DNA of 55,203 nucleotides from Gammaproteobacteria bacterium. Its GTDB lineage: Bacteria > Pseudomonadota > Gammaproteobacteria > Pseudomonadales > Azotimanducaceae. Under the pieces are notes generated by a model. The model had not been told where the DNA came from. It made no database searches and saw nothing but the letters and a program-made list of their open reading frames with translations. Below are positions 16,639-25,318 of the stretch, piece after piece (positions within the stretch are counted from its first letter, which is position 1; the number at the start of each line of letters is the position of its first letter). The position numbers and the translations under genes are program-made. The stretch covers positions 11,202 through 66,404 of the forward strand of contig JAPPGK010000031.1 in the NCBI GenBank assembly GCA_028821405.1, written 5' to 3'.

Positions 16639-17237
16639 CACGCGCGCCTGCAGCGTTGCTCGGCGTCAAACGCGCAATGATCAGCGTCTCCGACAAGACC
16701 GGGGTCGTGGCGTTTGGCCGCGCCTTGTCCAACCTCGGCGTGGAACTCGTGTCCACCGGCGGAACCTTCGCGGCGCTGTCGGACGCGGGGGTCCCGGTGA
16801 CCGACGTCGCGTCGGTGACCGGCTTCCCGGAGATGATGGACGGTCGGGTCAAGACACTGCATCCGAAGATCCACGGCGGCATCCTCGCCCGTCGGGATGT
16901 CGATCGGGATACCCAGGCCGAACACGGTATCGCCGACATCGACCTGGTGGCGGTGAACCTCTATCCCTTCGAGGCGACGGTCGCGCGCCCGGACTGCACG
17001 CTGGAACTCGCCATCGAGAACATCGACATCGGCGGACCGGCAATGCTGCGGTCGGCTTCCAAGAACCATCGCGACGTCCTGCCCGTCGTCGATCCGCAGG
17101 ACTACCCGGACGTCGTCGACCAACTTCGGGCGGGAGGCACGGCCTTGGACTACCGCCTGCGCATGGCCGCGAAGGCGTTTCGGCACACGGCGGCCTACGA
17201 TGCCGCGATCGTCGCCTACCTGGAGAAGCACGAATGA
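16635..17237 (+). CDS. purH: IMP cyclohydrolase, PurH N-terminal domain only
   Basis: Last ring closure of purine synthesis (FAICAR to IMP). The 200 residues hold the complete MGS-like cyclohydrolase domain: [16 protein letters not shown], the substrate loop [45 protein letters not shown] and [10 protein letters not shown]. Bifunctional PurH is ~520 residues; here the AICAR transformylase domain, with its RYGENPHQ motif, is wholly absent. The coding region ends exactly at the domain boundary with a TGA that overlaps the purD ATG (ATGA). There is no frameshifted remnant downstream. The GTG start overlaps the preceding stop. The transformylase step must be supplied from elsewhere. Confidence 0.93.
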   Translation: MTRAPAALLGVKRAMISVSDKTGVVAFGRALSNLGVELVSTGGTFAALSDAGVPVTDVASVTGFPEMMDGRVKTLHPKIHGGILARRDVDRDTQAEHGIADIDLVAVNLYPFEATVARPDCTLELAIENIDIGGPAMLRSASKNHRDVLPVVDPQDYPDVVDQLRAGGTALDYRLRMAAKAFRHTAAYDAAIVAYLEKHE

Positions 17238-18520
17238 GGTTATTGGTGGTCGGCTCGGGCGGCCGCGAACACGCGCTGGCCTGGACGTTCGCCCGTTCGC
17301 CGGCCGTGGAGGCGGTATTCGTGGCGCCGGGAAACCCGGGAACCGCTGCCGAGGACAAGGTCACCAATGTCGATGTCGACGTCGGCGACTTCGACGCGCT
17401 CGCCCATCTCGCCCGGAACCGCGCCGTCGATTTGACGGTGGTCGGTCCCGAAGCTCCCCTTGTGGACGGCATCCGCGACCATTTCGACGCCTGCGGCCTG
17501 GCCTGCTTCGGGCCGTCGAAGGCGGCTGCCAGGCTGGAGGGATCGAAGTCGTTCGCCAAGAAGTTCATGGCGCGTCACGGCATTCCCACGGCCCGGTGCG
17601 AGGTGTTCACGGACTTCGTCGCCGCCGAGCGCTACATCCGCGACCGCGGCGCGCCGATCGTCGTGAAGGCCGACGGTCTGGCGGCGGGCAAAGGGGTGGT
17701 CGTTGCCCGAGACGTCGACGAGGCGGTGGAATCGGCGCGCGGCATGCTGGCCGGGGGCGATTTCGGCGAAGCCGGCAGGCGGGTCGTCGTCGAGGACTTC
17801 CTGCCAGGCGAGGAAGCGAGTTTCACCTGCATTCTGGATGGCGAGACCGCGTTGCCATTCGCATCGTCGCAGGACCACAAACCCCGCGACGACGGCGACA
17901 AGGGTCCGAACACCGGCGGCATGGGCGCCTATTCGCCAGCGCCGGTGGTGACCCCGGCGGTACATGATCGGATCATGGCGGAGATCGTCGAACCGTTGGT
18001 GCGAGGGGCGGTAGCCGACGGCATGCCGTACCAGGGTTTCCTCTACGCCGGGTTGATGGTGTCTCCGGAAGGCGCCCCGAAGGTCGTGGAGTTCAACTGC
18101 CGGTTCGGCGACCCCGAAGCCCAGCCCGTGCTTATCCGGCTACGTTCCGACCTCGCGGCACTCTGCCTGCGCGCCGTCAATGGCGAGGGCCTTCGCGATG
18201 TCGCCCTCGAATGGGACGCCCGTCCCGCGCTTGGAGTCGTGCTGACGGCAGGGGGTTATCCCCTCGACTACGACAAGGGCGATGCGATTAGGGGGCTCGA
18301 CGCGGATCTACCGGACGCGAAGGTCTTTCATGCGGGGACCGCGACCGGCGAAGGCGGCATCGTCACGGCCGGGGGCCGGGTACTGTGCGTGGTCGGCGTG
18401 GGTGCCGACCTCGCGGCGGCGCAACGGCTTGCCTACCGTCGGGCTTCCGGTATCCATTGGCGGCGGATTGCCTACCGCCGGGATATCGGATATCGCGCAC
18501 TGCAAAGGGCGTCTGGCTGA
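17234..18520 (+). CDS. purD: Phosphoribosylamine-glycine ligase (GAR synthetase)
   Basis: Second step of purine synthesis: ATP-dependent joining of glycine to 5-phosphoribosylamine (428 residues). The N-terminal Rossmann-like part reads [15 protein letters not shown]. The ATP-grasp core holds [37 protein letters not shown], and [20 protein letters not shown], then YAGLMV...[14 protein letters not shown] with its metal ligands. The start is fixed by the ATGA overlap with purH. The C-terminal end carries a few extra residues beyond the usual AYRA region. Normal pathway neighbour of purH. Confidence 0.96.
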   Translation: MRLLVVGSGGREHALAWTFARSPAVEAVFVAPGNPGTAAEDKVTNVDVDVGDFDALAHLARNRAVDLTVVGPEAPLVDGIRDHFDACGLACFGPSKAAARLEGSKSFAKKFMARHGIPTARCEVFTDFVAAERYIRDRGAPIVVKADGLAAGKGVVVARDVDEAVESARGMLAGGDFGEAGRRVVVEDFLPGEEASFTCILDGETALPFASSQDHKPRDDGDKGPNTGGMGAYSPAPVVTPAVHDRIMAEIVEPLVRGAVADGMPYQGFLYAGLMVSPEGAPKVVEFNCRFGDPEAQPVLIRLRSDLAALCLRAVNGEGLRDVALEWDARPALGVVLTAGGYPLDYDKGDAIRGLDADLPDAKVFHAGTATGEGGIVTAGGRVLCVVGVGADLAAAQRLAYRRASGIHWRRIAYRRDIGYRALQRASG

Positions 18521-18578
18521 CAGACGCGGCCCCCTTGCCGGCGGCACTCTTGGGGCATCGGATCCAAGAGGAAATGCC

Positions 18579-19442
18579 GTGCTCGACCAACTCAGGACCT
18601 TCAGACTTTTCCAATCGTTAAGCCCCGCCTCGCTTGCCGCTGTCGAGCGGCATGCCGGCCGTCTCCGGCTCCCGGAGCAGCGTTGGCTGCGACGGCGCGG
18701 TCAACCCTTGACCCGGGAACTGTTCCTCCTCGACGGGGCCGTCGCCGTGCACGATGCGACGGGGGTGAACCGCATCACGCCCCGCGATGTCGGCGCCGAG
18801 TCGTTGAACGCATTCGTCTCGGACACCGCCGAAATGTCGACGGCGTCGGCCGTGGACGTGGTCGCGGTGGACCTCGCCCCGATCCGATCCGTCCTGGCCA
18901 GCGGCACGACTGCCTCCACGCCCGTCGTGTCGACGGTCGACGCGTGGATGCATGCCCTCCTCGAGGGCCCCGTAATGCGGTGGTTCCCGCCCACCGCCTG
19001 GGCGCGGGTGCTGCGCGCCGGGAAGCCCCACGGCTATCGGCAAGGCGAGTTGATCCTGGCGGCCGGGGAGGTGGCGGCCGGCGTCTTCGTGGTCGGCGAA
19101 GGCGTCGCGGCCATGGGGGAGCAGCGCTTTGGCCCCGGCGACTTCTTTGCGGAGCAGTCCGCGCTGATGCAGCTCCCGTTACCCCGTGACGCGATCATGA
19201 CGACCGACGGGGTGGTCATCGCGTTTGCCACCCGCGACATTCTCGACCTGGCCGACGAGTACCAGGCGCCACGCCTTGATCCCGCCCAGCAGCTCGATCT
19301 CGATAGCGTACCAGCGGTCCGGGAGGACGATGCACTCGCCGGTTTGGCGCCGGGAACCCCGGTCACGCTGTGTGGCGGCGACGCGGGACGCCGCCTCGTC
19401 GTCGCCGCCAGGTTGATGCGAGAGGGATTCGCCGTCGTGTAG
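18579..19442 (+). CDS. Cyclic-nucleotide-binding-like regulator with truncated rhodanese-like tail
   Basis: 287-residue protein with two regions that look like cNMP-binding (cupin-like) domains. The first (about 4-100) is degenerate. The second (about 130-215) has GELILAAGEVAAGVFVVGEGVAAM and the phosphate-cassette-like FFAEQSALMQLPLPRDA. The last ~60 residues (PVTLCGGDAGRRLVVAARLMREGFAVV) resemble a rhodanese active-site loop, but the domain stops short of its usual end. No DNA-binding helix is visible, so this is a sensor rather than a Crp. The GTG at 18579 is chosen for the upstream AAGAGGAA. It lies between purD and coq7. Confidence 0.65.
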   Translation: MLDQLRTFRLFQSLSPASLAAVERHAGRLRLPEQRWLRRRGQPLTRELFLLDGAVAVHDATGVNRITPRDVGAESLNAFVSDTAEMSTASAVDVVAVDLAPIRSVLASGTTASTPVVSTVDAWMHALLEGPVMRWFPPTAWARVLRAGKPHGYRQGELILAAGEVAAGVFVVGEGVAAMGEQRFGPGDFFAEQSALMQLPLPRDAIMTTDGVVIAFATRDILDLADEYQAPRLDPAQQLDLDSVPAVREDDALAGLAPGTPVTLCGGDAGRRLVVAARLMREGFAVV

Positions 19443-19528
19443 GGTCCGTTCGACCAGCGCCCGGTAGTGGGACTACGCCCGGGAACGGGTGTAAGCTCGA
19501 TGGATCCGTTCGGTTTCAAGACATCGAA

Positions 19529-20152
19529 ATGACGAAGCTCGACTCGTTCCTGACAGCCTTGGATCGCGGTTTGCGTAGTGTTACCGGCATCGTCAAGGCC
19601 AATCGTCCCAATCCTGCGGTGGACCACGAATCGAACCTTACCGAAGACGAACGGCGGCGTGCTGCGGGACTGATGCGGGTCAATCATTGCGGCGAGATCT
19701 GCGCTCAAGCCCTCTACGAAGGCCAGGCGCTGACCGCGCGCCGGGCGGCGACCCGGGATTCCCTTTCCGCCGCCGCCCGCCAGGAGGAGGATCACCTTGC
19801 CTGGTGCCGCGATCGCCTTACGGAACTCGACGGCCGACCCAGCATCCTCGACCCGGCGTTCTACCTGGCTTCCTACGCCGTGGGTGCCGCAACGGGGCTG
19901 CTCGGCGACCGGGTCAGCCTCGGCTTCATCGAAGCCACCGAGGATCAGGTGAAGCAGCACCTTGATCGGCACATCGAGAAGCTGCCGGCGGGGGACGAAC
20001 GCAGTCGCGCGATTCTGACGGAGATGCGTGCCGACGAGGTTCGCCATGGCGAGGATGCCGCCCGTTCCGGCGGGCTCGTATTCCCCCAGGCTGTGAAAGG
20101 CGCGATGGGACTGGTCTCGAAGATCATGACGGAGACGACCTACCGGATCTGA
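19529..20152 (+). CDS. coq7: Coq7-type demethoxyubiquinone hydroxylase
   Basis: Di-iron monooxygenase of ubiquinone synthesis that hydroxylates 2-polyprenyl-3-methyl-6-methoxy-1,4-benzoquinone (207 residues). The ferritin-like ligand set is visible: RVNHCGEICAQAL (Glu of the first helix), RQEEDHLAW (ExxH), IEATEDQVKQHLDRH, and MRADEVRHGEDA (final ExxH). The ATG at 19529 gives the family's usual start (MTKLDSFL). It is in conserved order with the trpC-trpD-trpG/OsmC block, but here faces it convergently. It implies aerobic ubiquinone use. Confidence 0.94.
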   Translation: MTKLDSFLTALDRGLRSVTGIVKANRPNPAVDHESNLTEDERRRAAGLMRVNHCGEICAQALYEGQALTARRAATRDSLSAAARQEEDHLAWCRDRLTELDGRPSILDPAFYLASYAVGAATGLLGDRVSLGFIEATEDQVKQHLDRHIEKLPAGDERSRAILTEMRADEVRHGEDAARSGGLVFPQAVKGAMGLVSKIMTETTYRI

Positions 20153-20205
20153 CGGGCCGGCACGCGGAAATCCAGGGAACGCGGCCCGTAGCGCCCCAAA
20201 GCCGT

Positions 20206-20236
20206 CCCCGGCGCTTCGCTTCGCTGTGCGCCGGGG
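20206..20236. terminator. Strong GC hairpin between convergent coq7 and VOC genes
   Basis: CCCCGGCGC (20206-20214) pairs perfectly with GCGCCGGGG (20228-20236) around a 13-base loop. It sits in the ~265-bp space where coq7 and the VOC gene end towards each other, a natural place for a bidirectional terminator. There is no U-tract, so it could also be an intergenic palindromic repeat. The rest of the gap (20153-20418) shows another loose pair, ATGGAACAA...TTGTTCCAT, but no gene. Confidence 0.45.
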
Positions 20237-20418
20237 TTCGCCTCCGGCCCAGCCACGCCGACCTACCCATGGAACAATCGCCACGGTCGCAGGCTCCCTT
20301 TGGCGTTTGTTCCATGCAAGGGGCGACCCTCACCCGCCCGAAGGGCGCGCAAGTCACCCGTCTTCGGACATTCTCGATCAACGCTCGCAGGCGCGCCGGG
20401 ACGGGACGAGCCGGTCCC

Positions 20419-20823
20419 CTAGGGGGTTTTGTCTGGCCGCGCGAGGGGCGGGTGGTGGATGATCTGCACGGTCGTGCCTTCGGGATCCCTGCAATAGAAA
20501 CTGCGTGCCCCGTCGCGATGGGTTCGGGGCGGCGCGTCCACGGGGACGTCGTTGGCCGTCAGGTGTTCGTACCAACGGTCCACGTCGGCAGGGGTGTCGA
20601 CCAGGAAGCCGATGTGGTCGAGGCGCTGGCCGGACTCGGCGACTCCGCCTGCGGCGCGATGAATGGCCAGGTTGTCGGTGCCGGAGGTCAGGTAGACGTT
20701 ATCGGTGTCGGGGCGCCACTCCACGGCCATGCCGAACAGATCGGTGTAGAACGCGAGCGTGGCCTCGAACCGACGGGCGTGCAGCGCGACGTGATGCAGG
20801 CCCGCCATCGGGGGTGTACTCAC
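20419..20823 (-). CDS. VOC (glyoxalase/dioxygenase fold) family protein
   Basis: A 134-residue metalloenzyme-fold protein. Start-region HHVALHARRFEATLAFYTDLFGM gives the first metal-ligand His and the beta-alpha-beta-beta-beta unit. RLDHIGFLVDTPADVDRWYEHL carries the second His, and SFYCRDPEGTTVQIIHHP has the late acidic/aromatic motif. This is the layout of glyoxalase I-like or extradiol dioxygenase-like VOC proteins; the substrate is unknown. The GTG at 20823 overlaps the OsmC stop (GTGA), which favours it over the ATG at 20808. It is the last gene of the trpG-trpD-trpC-OsmC-VOC run. Confidence 0.85.
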   Translation of the reverse strand: MSTPPMAGLHHVALHARRFEATLAFYTDLFGMAVEWRPDTDNVYLTSGTDNLAIHRAAGGVAESGQRLDHIGFLVDTPADVDRWYEHLTANDVPVDAPPRTHRDGARSFYCRDPEGTTVQIIHHPPLARPDKTP

Positions 20824-21248
20824 GGCTCGATCAACTCGTAGTCGTGCGTGACGGCGACCCCGGCGCGTTCCAGCATGATCGATGCCGAGCAATACTTCTC
20901 TGCGGTCAACTGGATCGCCCGCTCGACCTTCTTGGGATTCAGGGCACGCCCGGTGACCCGGAAGTGGAAGTGAATGCGGGTGAACACCTTGGGGTCGGTT
21001 TCGGCGCGCTCGGCCTCGATCTCGGTGACGCAGTTGACGAGATCCTGCCGGCCCTTCCTCAGGATGTTCACCACGTCGAAGGACGTGCAGCCGCCGACGC
21101 CGAGAAGCATGAGTTCCATGGGCCGAACGCCCTGGTTCCGACCGCCGAGTTCGGGGGGACCGTCGATGGGGACGTGGTGTCCGCTGCCCGAGCGCCCATC
21201 GAAGCGCACGTCGCCGGTCCAGTCCACCGTTGCCCGCATGCTGGCCAT
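20820..21248 (-). CDS. OsmC family peroxidase-like protein (YhfA type)
   Basis: 142-residue OsmC/Ohr-fold protein. The two redox Cys of the family are visible in GVGGCTSFDVVNILRKGR and EKYCSASIMLE. An Arg-rich middle (TDPKVFTRIHFHFRVTGRALNP) is typical of the YhfA-like branch that lies beside trpC and crp in many Gammaproteobacteria. It probably reduces peroxides, but YhfA-type function is not firmly known. The ATG overlaps the trpC stop (TGATG) and its own stop overlaps the VOC start, so translation is tightly coupled. The crp/vfr gene usual nearby is not here. Confidence 0.9.
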   Translation of the reverse strand: MASMRATVDWTGDVRFDGRSGSGHHVPIDGPPELGGRNQGVRPMELMLLGVGGCTSFDVVNILRKGRQDLVNCVTEIEAERAETDPKVFTRIHFHFRVTGRALNPKKVERAIQLTAEKYCSASIMLERAGVAVTHDYELIEP

Positions 21249-22054
21249 CAGCCGAACAGCCGCGCGAGTGCGCGACCCGGATCGCGCTCGCGCATGAAAG
21301 CGGTGCCGACCAGGAAGGCATGGACGCCGGCATCTCGCAACCGTCGGACATCGGCGGCGGTGTGGATGCCGCTCTCCGTCACCACCGTGATGTCGTCGGG
21401 GATCAAGCCTAGGAGGCTGATCGTCGTGGTGAGGCTCGTCGCGAACGTGGCGAGGTCCCGGTTGTTGATACCCACAAGCCCGGCGCCGAGGTCGAGGGCG
21501 GCTTGCAGCTCTTCGTCGTTGTGTACCTCGATCAGCACGTCGAGTCCGACTTCGCGGCCGAGGTGGGCGAGATCCGACAGTCGGGCGTCTTCCAGCGCCG
21601 CCGCGATCAGCAACAGGCAGTCGGCGCCCAATGCGCGGGATTCGTAGACCTGGTAGGGATCGACAATGAAGTCCTTGCGCAGCACAGGTAGCCCCACGGC
21701 GTCCCGCGCCTCGGCAAGGTGACCGTCGGCGCCCATGAAGTAACGCTCGTCGGTGAGTATCGACAGACAGGCGGCGCCCGCGCGTTCGTAGGACCTGGCG
21801 ATGGCGGCGGGGTCGAGGTCGGCGCGGATCACGCCCTCGCTGGGCGACGCCCGCTTGATCTCGGCGATCACGGCAGGGTTCCTGGTCGCGATCGCCTTCA
21901 TGAAATCTCGCGTCGAAGGCGCGGACTCGGCGGCCCGCCGCACGTCGGCGAGAGGCAGTTCCGCGCGCCGGGCGGCGACTTCGGTGCGCTTGTGCGCGAC
22001 GATCTCATCGAGTATTCCGCTTGATCGGGCCGCGATTCGCGGAGGCCGGTTCAT
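21248..22054 (-). CDS. trpC: Indole-3-glycerol phosphate synthase
   Basis: Cyclises CdRP to indole-3-glycerol phosphate in tryptophan synthesis (268 residues, TIM barrel). Visible are AEIKRASPSEGVIR with the catalytic Lys, LSILTDERYFMG, PVLRKDFIVDPYQV with the second Lys, IEVHNDEEL, VGINNRDLATF, and VTESGIHT...AFLVGTAFM. It is monofunctional: there is no fused TrpF. It overlaps trpD by four bases and OsmC by one base. Confidence 0.96.
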   Translation of the reverse strand: MNRPPRIAARSSGILDEIVAHKRTEVAARRAELPLADVRRAAESAPSTRDFMKAIATRNPAVIAEIKRASPSEGVIRADLDPAAIARSYERAGAACLSILTDERYFMGADGHLAEARDAVGLPVLRKDFIVDPYQVYESRALGADCLLLIAAALEDARLSDLAHLGREVGLDVLIEVHNDEELQAALDLGAGLVGINNRDLATFATSLTTTISLLGLIPDDITVVTESGIHTAADVRRLRDAGVHAFLVGTAFMRERDPGRALARLFG

Positions 22055-23076
22055 ACCTCGCCCATCATTTGCGTCAGGTCGACGAACTCCTTGAATTTCT
22101 CCGACGCCTGGCCGGAAGCAATCAGGTCCTGGGCCAACACAACGCCGTTTGCCAGGGTCGTGGCGATGCCCGACGCGTAGATCGCCGCGCCGGCGTTCAG
22201 GGCGACGATGTCCGATGCGGCTTCGTTGGAGGCGTTCAACGCCCCGCGGATGAGTTTCAGGCTTTGCCCGGGTGTGTCGGCGCGGAGCCCGTCCATGGCC
22301 TGTTCGCGAAGGCCGAAATCGGATGGCGTCACCTCGTAGGTCTCAACGCTTCCGCTATCGAGTTCGACGATCATCGACGGCCCTTGGATGGACAACTCGT
22401 CGAGGCCGTCGCTGTGTACCACCAACACGCGTTCCGAGCCGAGCGCATCGGCGACTTCGGCCAAGGGGCGCTGCCAATCCGCTGCGAATACGCCGAGAAC
22501 CTGGCGTTTCGCGCCGGCGGGGTTGGTGAGCGGACCCAAGAGGTTGAAGATCGTGCCCATTCCCAATTCGCGCCGCACGGGGCCGGCGAAACGCATCGCG
22601 GCGTGGTGGCGGACGGCGAACAGGAATCCGACTCCCACCTCGCGGATGCATCGACCGACGTCGTCGGGTTCGAGTTCCAGGTTGGCGCCGGCGGCTTCCA
22701 GCACGTCGGCGCTACCGCTCAAGCTGGACGCGCCCCGGTTGCCGTGCTTGGCGACGTGTGCCCCGGCGGCGGCCGTGACGAACGCGGCTGCGGTGGAGAT
22801 ATTGAACCGCTTGGCGGCGCCGCTGCCCCCGGTACCGCAGGTATCGACGAGGTTTGGCACGTCGACGTCGACCTTCGTCGACACGGCACGCATGGCCTCC
22901 ACCGCGCCGGTGATCTCGTCGACGGTCTCGCCCTTGGCCTTGAGACCAACGAGCACGCCCGCGATCTGGGCTGGCGTGGCCTCTCCACCCATGATGGTGT
23001 CGAACACCGAACGGGTTTGGTCTCGACCCAGGTCCTGACCCGCCGCCAAGGACGCTAGGGCTTCGTTCATCTGCAT
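22051..23076 (-). CDS. trpD: Anthranilate phosphoribosyltransferase
   Basis: Transfers phosphoribosyl from PRPP to anthranilate (341 residues). The PRPP loop VDTCGTGGSGAAKRFNISTAAAFV, then KHGNRGASSLSGSADVLEAAG, and the anthranilate-side MRFAGPVRRELGMGTIFNLLGPLTNP are all intact. The N-terminal helical domain contains GEATPAQIAGVLVGLKAKGET. It lies 13 bases after trpG and overlaps trpC by four bases in the classical trpG-trpD-trpC order. Confidence 0.96.
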   Translation of the reverse strand: MQMNEALASLAAGQDLGRDQTRSVFDTIMGGEATPAQIAGVLVGLKAKGETVDEITGAVEAMRAVSTKVDVDVPNLVDTCGTGGSGAAKRFNISTAAAFVTAAAGAHVAKHGNRGASSLSGSADVLEAAGANLELEPDDVGRCIREVGVGFLFAVRHHAAMRFAGPVRRELGMGTIFNLLGPLTNPAGAKRQVLGVFAADWQRPLAEVADALGSERVLVVHSDGLDELSIQGPSMIVELDSGSVETYEVTPSDFGLREQAMDGLRADTPGQSLKLIRGALNASNEAASDIVALNAGAAIYASGIATTLANGVVLAQDLIASGQASEKFKEFVDLTQMMGEV

Positions 23077-23089
23077 TGATCCTCTCCCT

Positions 23090-23665
23090 TCAATGCCCGC
23101 CCACGAAGTTCCCGAGCAACTGGTGTCCGACGCGCGTCTTGATCGACTCGGGGTGGAACTGCACCCCCTCGACCGGGTATTCGCGGTGCCGGATGCCCAT
23201 GACCTCGTCCGCTTCGCCGAGTTCCGTCGCGGTCCATGCCGTCACCTCTAGGCATTCGGGGATGTCGGTGACGATCAGCGAATGGTAACGGGTCGCCTCG
23301 AACGCGGGGGGCAAGCCGCGGAACACACCCCGACCGCCGTGGTGGATGGTGGACAGCTTGCCGTGCATGACGTTCCGCGCCCGGCGAACCGTCCCGCCGT
23401 AGGCCTGTCCGATGCTCTGGTGCCCCAGGCAGATGCCGAGTGTCGGGATGTCCTTGCCGAAGGTGTCAACCACCGACAACGAGATGCCGGCTTCGTCGGG
23501 CGTACACGGTCCGGGCGAGATGACGATCTTCTCGGGTGCCTTGCGCTCGATCTCGCCCAAGGTGATCTCGTCGTTGCGGTGCACCTCCACGTCGGCCCCG
23601 AGTTCGCCCAGGTACTGCGCCACGTTGTAGGTGAACGAGTCGTAGTTGTCGATGAGGAGGATCAT
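23090..23665 (-). CDS. trpG: Anthranilate synthase, glutamine amidotransferase subunit
   Basis: Class I glutamine amidotransferase giving ammonia to TrpE (191 residues). It may also serve as PabA. The catalytic Cys is in [16 protein letters not shown], the oxyanion/substrate stretch is [11 protein letters not shown], and the His-Glu pair is in [10 protein letters not shown]. It is the first gene of the trpG-trpD-trpC-OsmC-VOC run. Its partner TrpE is encoded ~18.5 kb away on the same strand, as is usual in Pseudomonas-like genomes. Confidence 0.95.
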   Translation of the reverse strand: MILLIDNYDSFTYNVAQYLGELGADVEVHRNDEITLGEIERKAPEKIVISPGPCTPDEAGISLSVVDTFGKDIPTLGICLGHQSIGQAYGGTVRRARNVMHGKLSTIHHGGRGVFRGLPPAFEATRYHSLIVTDIPECLEVTAWTATELGEADEVMGIRHREYPVEGVQFHPESIKTRVGHQLLGNFVGGH

Positions 23666-23748
23666 GGCCCGTCACCACCGCCCGGTGGGAGGCGCGCAGC
23701 TTACAGGCGTTGGCCCGGGGGCGAAAGTTGGTAGCGGAGGGCCGCAGC

Positions 23749-23766
23749 GGACGGGCTCGCCCGTCC
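23749..23766. other. Perfect 8-bp-arm palindrome upstream of the YciC-like gene
   Basis: GGACGGGC-TC-GCCCGTCC (23749-23766) is a perfect inverted repeat with a two-base centre. It lies in the ~295-bp divergent region between trpG and the YciC-like membrane gene, and more GC-rich imperfect hairpins follow to ~23800. It could be an operator or an intergenic palindrome. I see no gene in 23666-23961; a poor promoter-like AT-richer patch (CCTATAGC) lies near 23920. Confidence 0.3.
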
Positions 23767-23961
23767 CGCGATCGGGCTCGCCGCGACCGCGTCGTCGCGG
23801 CTCGATGTCGGGCGAGGGTAAGGGTGGCCCCGTCGGCACCGTCGCTTTGCGGCGCGCCCTCGCCGACGAGGACTGCTGGTACACCGCAAAGGCTCGCCGT
23901 GCCGTGACTTGCGCGCACACGCCCTATAGCATCGTGTTCGCAGGGCGGATGGGAGAAACTA

Positions 23962-24744
23962 ATGCGGGATGTGACCGCGTTCTCGGTGGGCGACATCATC
24001 AAGACGTCGTTTGCCGTCTACTTCAGCAACCTACCGGTGTTCGTCCCGCTGGCGTTCATTGCCTTTGTCCCGGTGTTCGCCGTGGTATTGATCCCCGAGT
24101 CGAGCAGCGTCAACAATCCATTCGTCTTGCCTGACCCGAACGCTGCTGACCCGCAGGCCGCGATGGCTGAGTTGGGCGCCTTCTACCTCGTGATGGGTCG
24201 CGAGTTCCTGGTCGCGATGCTCTGCACGGTCTGGTTGCAGGCCGGATACGCGTTCGGGGTCGTACGCCATTTGCGGGGGGGTAGTACGGGTTTCGCGGAG
24301 ACGTTCGTTCAATCGGTCCGAATGCTCGGTCCGGCATTGTTGGTCGCGGTGGTCGTGGGTATCGGCGTGGGGATCGGATCGTTGCTGTTCCTCGTCCCGG
24401 GCATCATCATCGCCTTGGTACTGTGGGTGGCTGTGCCGGCGGCAGTCGTAGAGCGCAGTGGCCTAGGGGCGCTTGGCCGTAGCGCCGAGTTGACGAGGGG
24501 GTTCAAGGGCCAGATCTTCGGCCTGGCGCTCATTTTGTTCATGTTTCAGGTCGTGGCCGTGTTGGTCGTGGCCATGGTGGCGTCTGCCTTGACGGACGAT
24601 CTCGTCGTGGTCTTCATCCTCGAAGAGACGTGTGTCATCGTATTGTCCGGGATCCTGGCAACCGCAACCTCGGTCACTTACCACGATCTGCGGGTTCTCC
24701 GGGAAGGCGTGGATACGCGGGCGATATCGCAGGTGTTCGAGTAG
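23962..24744 (+). CDS. YciC-like / GDPD-membrane-domain-like integral membrane protein
   Basis: 260-residue protein with about six membrane segments: near 18-45, 73-98, 115-135, 138-160, 187-210 and 217-240. The stretch ALGRSAELTRGFKGQIFGLALILF resembles the membrane domain found in YciC and in the N-terminal membrane part of some glycerophosphodiesterases. No catalytic site is seen. Pieces of a second copy of its 3' end recur on both sides of the tandem subtilase-like genes. Its natural neighbour was probably the RDD/SpoIIM/MoxR operon, now ~6 kb away. Confidence 0.7.
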   Translation: MRDVTAFSVGDIIKTSFAVYFSNLPVFVPLAFIAFVPVFAVVLIPESSSVNNPFVLPDPNAADPQAAMAELGAFYLVMGREFLVAMLCTVWLQAGYAFGVVRHLRGGSTGFAETFVQSVRMLGPALLVAVVVGIGVGIGSLLFLVPGIIIALVLWVAVPAAVVERSGLGALGRSAELTRGFKGQIFGLALILFMFQVVAVLVVAMVASALTDDLVVVFILEETCVIVLSGILATATSVTYHDLRVLREGVDTRAISQVFE

Positions 24745-24967
24745 GCGCGCTCGAATCTTGCGCATCGGACCCTTGCGACACGCAACGCGCTTCTCGTTGG
24801 GAAGCGTGGCCTTGCTCTTGCTCATTTCCGTGGTCGGCGGCGTTGCGGACCTAGTGTTCGTGTCCATCGCCCGGTTGGTCGTCGGCATGGGCCCGGTGTC
24901 GCCGGATGTTCTCCTGCAATGCGTGGGAGTCTTCGTTTGGGGATTGATGGGGAGCATTGCCGCGTAG
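24745..24967 (+). pseudogene. Fragment of a second YciC-like membrane gene
   Basis: No complete gene follows the YciC-like stop. One open frame here encodes SVALLLLISVVGGVADLVFV, then a VVGMGPVSPDVLLQCVGVFV segment and WGLMGSIAA before a stop. This aligns by eye with the penultimate membrane segments of the intact YciC-like protein and lacks both start and true end. It stops exactly where the sequence switches to the RDD gene remnant. I infer a truncated paralogue, but a tiny membrane protein cannot be excluded. Confidence 0.4.
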
Positions 24968-25160
24968 TACTCGTTCAGGAAGGACTCGGCTTTCGACGGC
25001 TTCCCGGTCGTCCCGTCGATCTTCCCGGTCGTCCCGTCGATCTTGACGAGAATACGGGCGAGTGCGTCCTTCCTGGTGTCGAGCGTGTTGCGGGTGTTGG
25101 GTTGGCGCAACAGCCTCTCCAGAGTTTCGCGATGCCGTAGACATCTAGCTGGGCGACAGG
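24958..25160 (-). pseudogene. Duplicated 3' remnant of the RDD gene
   Basis: Read on the minus strand this matches the last ~60 codons before the tail of the intact RDD gene (DNA at about 30897-31075). Examples are LERLLRQPNTRNTLDT against the identical stretch, LARILVKID, and ESFLNEYYAA against ESFLSEYYAA. It contains a frameshift near VYGIAKL and a 21-bp internal duplication, and has no start. It is a dead copy, separated from the functional gene by the tandem subtilase-like pair. Confidence 0.75.
25000..25041. repeat. 21-bp tandem duplication inside the RDD remnant
   Basis: A 21-base unit beginning CTTCCCGGTCG is present twice head to tail (25000-25020 and 25021-25041). On the minus strand it would add one KIDGTTG heptapeptide. 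The intact RDD gene has no such duplication, so it arose after the copy lost function. Confidence 0.85.
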
Positions 25161-25318
25161 CCCCGGCAGGTCGCGCATGTGCGAACAGGCCCGGCCCGTC
25201 GGGTGGTCGGCGACCTGGCGCGTCTCCCGCTCCGTGAAGCCCTCCGAAATGCGTTCGGAATCGGCCCCGCCCGCTCCGGCGAACGGCCTGGTTCCGACGC
25301 TGCGCGGTCACGAGCGAT

